Positions 1 to 6,618 of a stretch of DNA of 9,910 nucleotides are shown here, in pieces; within the stretch, counting starts at the first letter, position 1; each line of letters opens with the position of its first letter. This DNA is from Parvularcula sp. (GTDB taxonomy: Bacteria > Pseudomonadota > Alphaproteobacteria > Caulobacterales > Parvularculaceae): NCBI GenBank assembly GCA_003506635.1, contig DNZB01000206.1:1-9910 (forward strand). The letters run 5' to 3'. Position numbers and translations under genes: made by a program. The notes below the pieces were generated by a model. It was given only the letters and a program-made list of their open reading frames with translations. It was not told where the DNA came from and did no database searches.

Positions 1-614
1 GACACGGAAACCGCCGTAAAGGACGCGTTGGTGTTGGCGCGCGAGGCGATCGCCATGTCAGCAAGACGCCCGCCCCAGCCGAATCGCGCCCCTTCCGGCG
101 CCGCCGCCATCCAGGTCGACTGCTGGTCGTTATGCGAGAACAGCCGATCCGGCGCGCGGGCGCCGCCATTGCGCCACTGTGTGCGGTTCAGCGGCTCGAT
201 GAGGGGGCCGACATTGCCGACGATCGCGGCCTGCCCGGAAGCGAACAGCTGGTGAAGCGGGGCCAGCGCCTCGCCGAGCGCGAACTGGCGTCCGCCGAAA
301 TTCGCGGCGTTGGAGGGAGTGAGCGCCAGAAGGCGCGCCTGCGTCCGCGAAGAGCCGCCTTGCAGCCCGTTATATTCGTTTATCAGCGTGCGCCGCAGCG
401 CCGTATACTGATTATAGGACGTATCGTCGAACGGCAGCACCGTATCGTGGCAGTCCATACCGCCGAACAGGAAGACGCAGACGAGCGCCTTGTAGCCTGT
501 CGTCGACGCGGCGAGCGCGTTGAACGGCAACAAATTCATCGCAAAAGGCGCCGCGCCGTAGGCGCCGAGCAGGCTGGCGGTGCGGAGGATTTCACGTCTC
601 GTGACGGCGGCCAT
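1..614 (-). CDS. DUF1501 family exported protein (3' end beyond window)
   Basis: I read about 204 codons from an ATG at 614 with no stop before the left edge, so the C-terminus is missing. The product begins MAAVTRREIL, a good twin-arginine motif (T-R-R-x-I-L), followed by a hydrophobic stretch and an ALA-AS cleavage candidate near residue 35. This indicates Tat export to the periplasm. Family hallmarks of DUF1501 (PF07394) follow: KALVCVFLFGGMDCHDTVLPFD at residues 42-63 matches the usual 'FL.GG.D..NTV.P.D' block, and LFSHNDQQSTW at 158-168 is the conserved 'SH.DQ...W' block, then GWGGRLAD. The family is related to the alkaline phosphatase/sulfatase fold, but its reaction is not established. 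It sits 12 bases after the DUF1800 gene and is preceded by GAGGAG, so the two are almost certainly co-transcribed. Usual family length is roughly 380-480 residues, so about half is visible. Confidence 0.93.
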   Translation of the reverse strand, partial: MAAVTRREILRTASLLGAYGAAPFAMNLLPFNALAASTTGYKALVCVFLFGGMDCHDTVLPFDDTSYNQYTALRRTLINEYNGLQGGSSRTQARLLALTPSNAANFGGRQFALGEALAPLHQLFASGQAAIVGNVGPLIEPLNRTQWRNGGARAPDRLFSHNDQQSTWMAAAPEGARFGWGGRLADMAIASRANTNASFTAVSV

Positions 615-622
615 CGTTCGCG

Positions 623-628
623 CTCCTC
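623..628 (-). promoter_or_regulatory. Ribosome binding site of the DUF1501 gene
   Basis: GAGGAG lies 8 bases before the ATG at 614 and overlaps the TGA stop of the DUF1800 gene (627-629). It fixes the DUF1501 start and suggests coupled translation of the pair. Confidence 0.7.
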
Positions 629-2363
629 AGCGTTGGGTGTAATATTCGGGCGAAAGGACCGTCATCAGCATCGCCGCATTGACGCGGCGGCGCCGGTCCT
701 GCGGCTCTGATCCGGCGCGCAGCGGGACGCCGTTTACGGCCGCGATGATCGCATCGCGCGTCGTCGGCTCCATCGCGCCGGCCGTCATCACGAGATTGAG
801 GCGGTCGACGAGCGCCGGCGGATTGTCGGCGAGCGACAGCTCGCGGCTGTAGCCTGGTCGATAGGTCTGGAGGGCGTCCGCCTCCTCGATGCGGTCCATC
901 ATGAAATTCGCGTAGGAGGTGACGCTCGCCGTCGTCACGATCTGCAATTCCGGCGCGACGAGGCCGAGATCGCCCGTCTCAAGTCCGGGCGCGACATAAC
1001 CGGGGCGGTAGAAGTTGAAGACCGACGGCGAACGATAGGCCTGCTGTCCAAGGCTTGTCGGAGGCGCGGTCTCTTCCAGCGCGCGTTGCCCGTCGAGGTT
1101 GCCCTCGCCAAGGACAGACGCGGAATTGAGATCAGCGACGCGGGCCCAGTGCGTGAAGCGGATAACAGGCTCGCGCACCTTGCCGAAATTGGGGTCAGTC
1201 CGGCTCGCCGGCAGGCGCGCTTCGTCGTCGAGAAGGACAGCGGCGATGACCGCACGCATGTCGCCGCGCTGGAGAGAGCCGACGGCCTGGCCGTCGGGCA
1301 GCTGATAAAAGCCCGTCTCATAGGCCGCTGCGACGTTTCGGACATATTGCGGCGACGGGTTGCTGGTGACGAAACGCTGGATCATCTGACGCGCGAAGAA
1401 GGGCGCGGCGTTCGGATGATTGAAGAGCGCATCGAGCGCGATGTCGATCGACTGCGCCGCCGGCGTGTTCGCCGGAATCGTGACGTTCAGGAACGCTTTC
1501 TCCGAAGTGGAATGCTCTTCCTCGAAAATCGCGAGCGGCGAATAGAAGGCGACAGGCACGGTGCGGTCGGCGAAGCGTCCGCCGAAATCGCCGTCCGCCC
1601 AGCTGAGCCCGGTGAAGACCTTGGCGAGGCCGGTGATGTCGGTGTTGTCATAGGTTTCGATCGTGTTTCCCGACCCGTCGAGGCGCGGGCTTCCGTCCGG
1701 ATTGAGTTCGACAAGGCCGATCGTGAACAGCTGCATGATCTCGCGCGCGTAGTTCTCATCCGGCACGCGATTCTCGCTCGGATCTTCCTTTCGATTGTTG
1801 AGGTAGGTGAGGAACTGCGCCATCGACGGGCTGTAAGTCACATCCTCGATCAGGTCGCGATGATTGCCGAAAGCGTTCTTTTCGAGGACGTCCATGTAAA
1901 AGGCGGCGGAAGCGAGCGTCTCGGCGACATCGGAATTCTCATAGGAGACGACGAAGATTTGCGAGAGCGCGAAGACCATGCGCTGCCGCAACTGATCTTC
2001 GCCGTCGATCATGTCGCGCCAGGCGATATCGGCGAGCGCTTCGGCTTCGACGGTATCGCCGCGCGCGGCGTAGTCGGCCTGTATCCGGCGGATTTCGCTG
2101 ACGTTGGACTCCGACGAAGCGTTGAATTGCCGGCGCATCCACGCCGAATAGCCGATGCTGACTAGCTCATCGATGTCGCTTTGCGTCGGCCCGAACGTCG
2201 CTTGCATGAGAAAGCGGGAGGCGTCGGCGGCGGACGGCGTGTCGGCGACGGAGGGCGCCGGCGGCGCGCCGGCGGGCGCGACGGCGGATGGCGCGTCCTC
2301 GCCCGCGCAGGCGGCGAGCGCCAGCGCGCCGGCGGCGAGTGCGGCGCGCCTCGCCCTCGTCAT
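627..2363 (-). CDS. DUF1800 family putative lipoprotein
   Basis: A 578-residue protein of the DUF1800 family (PF08811), whose biochemical role is unknown. Conserved blocks are visible: RFLMQATFGPT (50-60), NYAREIMQLFTIGLVELN (204-221), KVFTGLSW (248-255), FLNVTIPANT (291-300), HWARVADLN (405-413) and SPSVFNFYRPGY (445-456). The N-terminus MTRARR, a hydrophobic core and LALAAC with Cys19 form a lipobox, so the mature protein is probably lipid-anchored. A Pro/Ala-rich linker (20-48) follows. I chose the ATG at 2363 because it places the Cys 19 residues from the start, ideal for a lipoprotein. An in-frame ATG at 2420 would add 19 residues (597 in total) and give an unusually long n-region. Neither start has a strong Shine-Dalgarno. 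It is followed immediately by a DUF1501 gene, the usual partner of this family. It is probably a separate transcription unit from the T4SS genes about 200 bases upstream, though read-through is possible. Confidence 0.94.
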   Translation of the reverse strand: MTRARRAALAAGALALAACAGEDAPSAVAPAGAPPAPSVADTPSAADASRFLMQATFGPTQSDIDELVSIGYSAWMRRQFNASSESNVSEIRRIQADYAARGDTVEAEALADIAWRDMIDGEDQLRQRMVFALSQIFVVSYENSDVAETLASAAFYMDVLEKNAFGNHRDLIEDVTYSPSMAQFLTYLNNRKEDPSENRVPDENYAREIMQLFTIGLVELNPDGSPRLDGSGNTIETYDNTDITGLAKVFTGLSWADGDFGGRFADRTVPVAFYSPLAIFEEEHSTSEKAFLNVTIPANTPAAQSIDIALDALFNHPNAAPFFARQMIQRFVTSNPSPQYVRNVAAAYETGFYQLPDGQAVGSLQRGDMRAVIAAVLLDDEARLPASRTDPNFGKVREPVIRFTHWARVADLNSASVLGEGNLDGQRALEETAPPTSLGQQAYRSPSVFNFYRPGYVAPGLETGDLGLVAPELQIVTTASVTSYANFMMDRIEEADALQTYRPGYSRELSLADNPPALVDRLNLVMTAGAMEPTTRDAIIAAVNGVPLRAGSEPQDRRRRVNAAMLMTVLSPEYYTQR

Positions 2364-2565
2364 CAGGGATCCGATAGGCCCAGCCCTGCGGCTGAGGTTC
2401 AGCCGGGCAAACCCGAACATCGCTGCACCCGTTAGAAGACTGACCTGCCCGCAAAGGGTGCACGGCGCCGCGTAAACGGAGGCTTGACGGAATAGCGCGC
2501 TTCTTCAGCAATCCGGGCTGATTTCAATGACATCGGCGTAAGGCGCAATGCGTCTTGCTTTTTAT
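2364..2565. other. Intergenic gap between virB11 and the DUF1800 gene
   Basis: About 200 bases without a convincing gene. It should hold the end of the T4SS transcript and the promoter of the DUF1800/DUF1501 pair, but I see no stem-loop with a T-run after virB11 and no clear -35/-10 pair. A 7-base inverted repeat, TGCACCC (2424-2430) and GGGTGCA (2456-2462), flanks a 25-base spacer just upstream of the alternative DUF1800 start. It could be an operator half-site pair or chance. Confidence 0.5.
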
Positions 2566-3597
2566 CTAAACACCCGACATTCGCGCCGCCGGGTCGAACA
2601 TGATCTCGGCGATTCGCCGGCGACCTCCGTCGCGCGTGACGTGGACCGCAATATCGATGATGGATCGGACATAATCGATCGTTTCGCGCCGGGCGAGCGG
2701 CAAGCCGGCCTGCAGCGCCATCAGCGCAATCTGCTCGAAGGCGCCATGCGGGCTGTCTGCGTGAATTGTGGTGATCGATCCTGGATGGCCGGTGTTGATC
2801 GCGCGCAGGAAGGTCGCCGCCTCCGCGCCGCGAAGCTCGCCGAGGATGATGCGGTCAGGCCGGAGACGGAGCGAGGCGTTGAGAAGATCGTCAATCCCGA
2901 TGCGCGATTCGCCGAGATTGCCCTTGACGGCGATAAGCCCGACCGCGTTCGCGTGATCAAGCGAAATCTCCGGCGTGTCCTCGACCGTGATCAGCCGCTC
3001 CGCTGGCGGGATCGTCGCGATCAGCGCGTTAAGGAGGCTTGTCTTGCCGGTCGAAGTTCCACCGGAAATCAGGATCGACTTCTTCGCCCTGACGGAAAGC
3101 GCGAGAAACTCCGGAATGCGCCGCGCTTCGAGAAGCGACAGAAGTTTCGTGTCGATCGCGCTCAACGTGCGTTCGTTTGAGAGAATAACGCCGCCGAATG
3201 CGTCGCCGCCGGCGAAGTCCTCAAGGGCGAGCCGCGCCGCCGCGGAACGCCGGATCGCCATCGCCCAATGCCTGCGCGTCGCCGGCGGTCCGACAATTTG
3301 CACCCGCTCGCCGCCTGGCAGCGACGCGGCGAGCACCGGCTGCTCGCGATTGATCGCTTGCGCGTTGACGCGCGCGATCTGCGCGGCGAGGCGCTGGACA
3401 TGCGCGTCGGTGATTTCCGGCGCCGCGACGCGGCTCATCGCGCCGCCGGTCGCCTCGACCCAGAACTCGCCCGGGCGGTTGATGAAAATCTCCGCAACGC
3501 GCTCATGTCGCAGCCAATTTTCAAGCGGCTTCAAAAACGCAGCAAGATAGACGTCGTGCGACTCCGTCGCTGCAAGGTCGGGGGCGAGGCTTGTCAT
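2566..3597 (-). CDS. virB11: VirB11 traffic ATPase of the type IV secretion system
   Basis: A hexameric ATPase of the PF00437 (type II/IV secretion ATPase) family. It acts at the cytoplasmic base of the T4SS and switches it between pilus assembly and substrate transfer. All signature elements are intact in the 343 residues: N-terminal domain with AEIFINRPGEFWVE (35-48), Walker A GGTSTGKTS (179-187), Asp box LITVEDTPEI (202-211), Walker B RIILGELRGAEA (249-260) and His box GHPGSITTIHADS (270-282). Length is typical for VirB11 (about 330-350). There is no signal peptide or membrane segment. Its ATG overlaps the virB10 stop by four bases (ATGA), the Shine-Dalgarno is weak, and so it is probably translated by coupling. 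It is the last gene of the T4SS operon; the stop is TAG and no terminator is visible. I am confident of the family and of VirB11 rather than a pilus or type II ATPase because of the neighbours. Confidence 0.97.
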   Translation of the reverse strand: MTSLAPDLAATESHDVYLAAFLKPLENWLRHERVAEIFINRPGEFWVEATGGAMSRVAAPEITDAHVQRLAAQIARVNAQAINREQPVLAASLPGGERVQIVGPPATRRHWAMAIRRSAAARLALEDFAGGDAFGGVILSNERTLSAIDTKLLSLLEARRIPEFLALSVRAKKSILISGGTSTGKTSLLNALIATIPPAERLITVEDTPEISLDHANAVGLIAVKGNLGESRIGIDDLLNASLRLRPDRIILGELRGAEAATFLRAINTGHPGSITTIHADSPHGAFEQIALMALQAGLPLARRETIDYVRSIIDIAVHVTRDGGRRRIAEIMFDPAARMSGV

Positions 3598-4670
3598 GGC
3601 TCGACCGCAACCGGCGTTCCGCCCGATTCCTCGTAAAGCGGAAAGATTAGATCGCGGGCGACGAAAATGCGGATCGGCGAGCCTTGCGCGATCTTGATCG
3701 TAGGCGGGATGTTGACGCTCGCCTGCAACGCCGTTTGCGCAACGCCGTAAGCTTGCGCCGAGGAGGTGATGACGACGGCGCTGTCGCCGCTTTCCGACGC
3801 AAGAATTTCTGCGCCGGCGCCGATGATCGAAAGCAGGATCGCGGAACCGAAGCGCTCAAGGAAATGCCGATCGACCTTGCCGCCGAGCCCGGCGCGGCCG
3901 AGCCCGTCCGTAACGGGCGATGAAAGCTTGATGGCGACGCCGTTCGGCAAGATGAGCCGCGTCCACACGACAAAGGCGCGCGACTCGCCGATGGCGAGGC
4001 CGGAGCGATATTGCCCGATCAACCGGCTGCCGCGCGGCACGAGAACTTCCGTGCCGTCAAAGCTCCGGACATCATCGCTGACGACGGCGCGGGTGAAGCC
4101 CGGGAGATCGGAATTGATCGCGGTCTCAAGAACGCCGGCGATCAGCGTCCCTTCGATGACGGTTGAGGAGAGATCGCCGATATGCGCGGCGGTCGCCGGC
4201 GCGTTCTCAGCGTCGCCGATACGCGCCGCGAAAGCCTCGCTGGCGGTGAGGCCCTCGCGCGATCCCGCCGCGCGCGCCTCTTCAAGCTCGGCGGCGGACG
4301 GACCCGTGTCGACAACGAGCGTCGGCGCGCGCAGGCGCTCAGGCCGGACGCTGCGGGCGTCATCGTCAAAGCGCGGCGCGACGGGCGTTTCATAGGGGCG
4401 CGCCGGCGCCAGGGGCTTTGGCGCGGCGATTATCTGCGGCGCCGCCGCCTCGATGACGATCGGCTGCGGGGCTTCTTCAGCGCGGGCAAGCCGCGCGATC
4501 GACATCTGGTTGAAGGCAAGAACGCCGAGGCCGACGGCGATCGCCGCGCCGATCGCCATGCCGCCGTCGCCGCCGGAGACGGCGACCTTCGGCATAGAAA
4601 GCGTGTTCGCGTCGGCAAGCGCGCTCTCCGGCAGGTCGCGGCGCGGATCGGCTTTTCCCTTGCCCTTCAT
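3594..4670 (-). CDS. virB10: VirB10 core-complex protein (TrbI/VirB10 family)
   Basis: This protein spans from inner to outer membrane and senses ATPase energy to gate the channel. The 358 residues show a short basic cytoplasmic tail (MKGKGKADPRRD), one transmembrane helix at about 36-54, a Pro/Ala-rich periplasmic linker (65-115) with a helical stretch at 124-150, and the TrbI/VirB10 domain (PF03743) at about 168-342. Family blocks visible are GTLIAGVLETAINSDLPG (174-191), DVRSFDGTEVLVPRGSRLIG (200-219), VVWTRLILPNG (234-244), LSSPVTDGLGRAG (249-261) and DRHFLERFG (267-275). The stretch 275-310, rich in Ala, Ile and Gly, corresponds to the outer-membrane 'antenna' helices. It overlaps virB9 upstream and virB11 downstream by ATGA. 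Its reading frame is open upstream of the ATG back through the G7 run in virB9 (see findings). Length is within the lower normal range. Confidence 0.97.
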   Translation of the reverse strand: MKGKGKADPRRDLPESALADANTLSMPKVAVSGGDGGMAIGAAIAVGLGVLAFNQMSIARLARAEEAPQPIVIEAAAPQIIAAPKPLAPARPYETPVAPRFDDDARSVRPERLRAPTLVVDTGPSAAELEEARAAGSREGLTASEAFAARIGDAENAPATAAHIGDLSSTVIEGTLIAGVLETAINSDLPGFTRAVVSDDVRSFDGTEVLVPRGSRLIGQYRSGLAIGESRAFVVWTRLILPNGVAIKLSSPVTDGLGRAGLGGKVDRHFLERFGSAILLSIIGAGAEILASESGDSAVVITSSAQAYGVAQTALQASVNIPPTIKIAQGSPIRIFVARDLIFPLYEESGGTPVAVEP

Positions 4671-5443
4671 TCGCCAAAAAGGCCGAACGGCCCCCCCTTC
4701 TTCTTGCGGCGCGGCTGCGGCGCGTCGGGCCCGCGGTCGATGTCGGTGAAGGCTTCATTGTAGATATAAGTGACTTCGCGCCCGTTGCGCAGAACGAACT
4801 CCGCCGCAACCTGATGGACGACGATCGCGCCGTCGCGGTTTGAATAGTTGACGATTGATTCAGCCCCGTCGCCGCGGCGATAGAAGATCGCAGGCGTCTC
4901 GACGCCCTTCGGCCATTCGAAGACGGTCGAGACGCCGTCGTCATAAACGCGCGAAGGAAGATTCTGCTTGGAGCCCTTGTAGGTGTAGTCCTCGTTGCGC
5001 TCGACGGCCGCCGGTTCGAGCGAGGTTTCGCGCAAATCGGCGGCGGAGGGCGCCGTTTCCGCCGGCGCCTGCCTGATGCGAAGGAGGTAGGTGATCTCCG
5101 ACGCCGGCGTCTCGGGCCCGCGCGCCTTCGCGGTCAGCTCAAACGTGTAGAACTGGCCCGAGGTGATGACCGTCATGTTGGTCGGGTCGCCCTCATCGAC
5201 CGGTTTGACGACAAGCACATTGCCGCGCTTGTTGGGCGTCACCTGCCAGGTGAGGCTGTCGCCGACGGCGACGCTTTCGATGCGCTCTGGTTCCGGAAAT
5301 TCGATCGCGATCTGATAGCCGTAATGACCGGTGAGACGGATGACGCGGTCAGGGTTCGCAACGACTTCGCGAATGCGCGGGTCGGCGCTCGCGGGTGAAG
5401 CAAGCGTCGTCGCAAGCGCGGCGAGAACGAAAAGCCGGATCAT
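4667..5443 (-). CDS. virB9: VirB9 core-complex protein (VirB9/CagX/TrbG family)
   Basis: A periplasmic/outer-membrane component that, with VirB10 and usually the lipoprotein VirB7, forms the T4SS core. The 258 residues begin with a clear Sec signal, MIRLFVLAALATTLASPASA, cut before DPRIREV. The N-terminal domain (about 25-125) contains the family-typical GHYGYQIAIEFPEPERI, DSLTWQVTPNKRGNVLVVKP and NMTVITSGQFYTFEL. A variable linker (127-148) leads to the C-terminal domain (149-232) with NEDYTYKGSKQNLP, VYDDGVSTVFEWP, PAIF, the DG at 192-193, and VHQVAAEFVLRNGREVTYIYNEAF. After this usual end comes a 26-residue tail ending RRKKKGGPFGLFGE, encoded partly by AAG repeats and a run of seven G. The start is supported by GGGAGG six bases upstream. 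It directly overlaps virB6 (ATGA); no virB7 or virB8 lies in front of it, which is unusual. Confidence 0.97.
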   Translation of the reverse strand: MIRLFVLAALATTLASPASADPRIREVVANPDRVIRLTGHYGYQIAIEFPEPERIESVAVGDSLTWQVTPNKRGNVLVVKPVDEGDPTNMTVITSGQFYTFELTAKARGPETPASEITYLLRIRQAPAETAPSAADLRETSLEPAAVERNEDYTYKGSKQNLPSRVYDDGVSTVFEWPKGVETPAIFYRRGDGAESIVNYSNRDGAIVVHQVAAEFVLRNGREVTYIYNEAFTDIDRGPDAPQPRRKKKGGPFGLFGE

Positions 5444-6618
5444 CGATAACCTCCCGCGGCGCGCACGCGCGAAGCGCCGAAGCCGCGATAGGCGCGTGCG
5501 GCGCGCCGGGTCGCCGAGTTGTCGGCGCCGGCTTCAAAGGGGGTCGTCGCCGCAGCGGCGGCGGCGCCAAGTGTTCTTGGCTTCGTTGATTGCGAGGCTT
5601 CGCGCGAGACAGAAGCGACAAGCTCTGTGACACGCGCATTGGCGAAGGTCGCACCGGGGCGCGCAGCGGCGTCGTCTTGCGCGCGTGAGGTCGCGTGTTC
5701 GCGCGTCGAGGCGAAAGGCAGGCGCCAGGCGGCGGTGAGGCGCGCGGTCGTCGTTAAAACCTGCCGCACCAGCATCGCAAAGACGATGCAGGCGATCAGC
5801 AGCGTGAAAACCGCGCCGGCGTCGTTAATCCCTTGCGCCTGATCGCGCGCGATGGCGCCGATGATCGGCGCGACGACAGAGAGCGCGCCGCCGGTTGCAA
5901 GGATCGTAAAGACAAGCACGAAGGCGCCGGCGGCGATGGTGCGCAGCCACCCTTCAAAGAGCCCGCGCGCAGCCGGAAACAGCGCCAGCATCAGGAACAA
6001 GGGCCCGATCGCAAGCAGGAACGCGAGCGTGATCTTGGTGATGACGATGACGCCCGCGGAACTGACGCCGAGGAGAATCGCACTCAGCCAAAGCATGTTG
6101 ACCGCGCTGACGCCGGCGGGGGCGAGCGGGGGCTGAACCGCGACTTCCGACGGGTCTCGCGCGTCGATCGGCGGCTTGCGGCTCCATTCCGTCGCAAGGC
6201 GCGTCATTTCGCTGACGGCGACGTCGATCTCGCCCGCGATCGAGGCTGACGACGCAGGGCGGCCCGTGGTCGCAGCCGACATCATCCCGGCGAGCTCTTC
6301 CGCGCCGCCGGTGACCGTGTCGACGAACAGGGTCTGGTAGGCAGGCCAGTTCGATGACAAAGCGAGTATGGCGCCAATGACCGCAAGGCGGCGCACAAGG
6401 TCAGGCGCGGTCGCCGATCCCGCGCCAATGATGAGGCGATAGCCGTAAAATGCGACATAAATGGTGAGCGCGCCGGCGAGAACTTGCGCAAGGCCGCCGC
6501 CGGTTCCAAAAAGTCCTTCATAGGCGCTCGCGACATAGGCCGCCGACTGACAATCGACGCTGACCATCAGCGCGCCGATGTCGGAAAGGTCGTCAAGCGA
6601 AGGGCAGGCGAGGGTCAT
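5440..6618 (-). CDS. virB6: VirB6 polytopic inner-membrane channel protein (TrbL/VirB6 family)
   Basis: VirB6 proteins form part of the inner-membrane translocation platform. The 392 residues contain an N-terminal region with ACP and VDC motifs typical of alphaproteobacterial VirB6, hydrophobic segments at about 41-66 and 78-97, a large presumably periplasmic loop (100-168), and a cluster of membrane helices at about 170-192, 194-215, 225-252 and 266-290 (PF04610 region). The last 95 residues are hydrophilic and low in complexity, rich in Ala, Arg, Ser and Thr. I chose the ATG at 6618 because AAGGAG lies six bases upstream, it overlaps the virB4 stop as ATGA, and the N-terminus matches the family. 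The frame is open to an ATG at 6699, but that would add 27 polar residues inside virB4. No virB5 separates it from virB4. It has only moderate sequence hallmarks, so the identity rests on topology plus context. Confidence 0.92.
   Translation of the reverse strand: MTLACPSLDDLSDIGALMVSVDCQSAAYVASAYEGLFGTGGGLAQVLAGALTIYVAFYGYRLIIGAGSATAPDLVRRLAVIGAILALSSNWPAYQTLFVDTVTGGAEELAGMMSAATTGRPASSASIAGEIDVAVSEMTRLATEWSRKPPIDARDPSEVAVQPPLAPAGVSAVNMLWLSAILLGVSSAGVIVITKITLAFLLAIGPLFLMLALFPAARGLFEGWLRTIAAGAFVLVFTILATGGALSVVAPIIGAIARDQAQGINDAGAVFTLLIACIVFAMLVRQVLTTTARLTAAWRLPFASTREHATSRAQDDAAARPGATFANARVTELVASVSREASQSTKPRTLGAAAAAATTPFEAGADNSATRRAARAYRGFGASRVRAAGGYR
5450..5455 (-). promoter_or_regulatory. Ribosome binding site of virB9
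   Basis: GGGAGG lies six bases (TTATCG) before the virB9 ATG at 5443. It is among the best Shine-Dalgarno sequences in the operon and sits inside the last codons of virB6. It supports independent, strong initiation of the core-complex protein. Confidence 0.75.

Noticed and set aside
1086..2165. A 359-codon plus-strand open frame opposite the DUF1800 gene
   Set aside because: Antisense shadow; charged low-complexity product, no domain, no ribosome binding site seen.
2167..2511. A 114-codon minus-strand frame starting in the virB11-DUF1800 gap
   Set aside because: Most of it overlaps the DUF1800 N-terminus in another frame and its product is an Arg-rich shadow. The first 30 residues show no family features.
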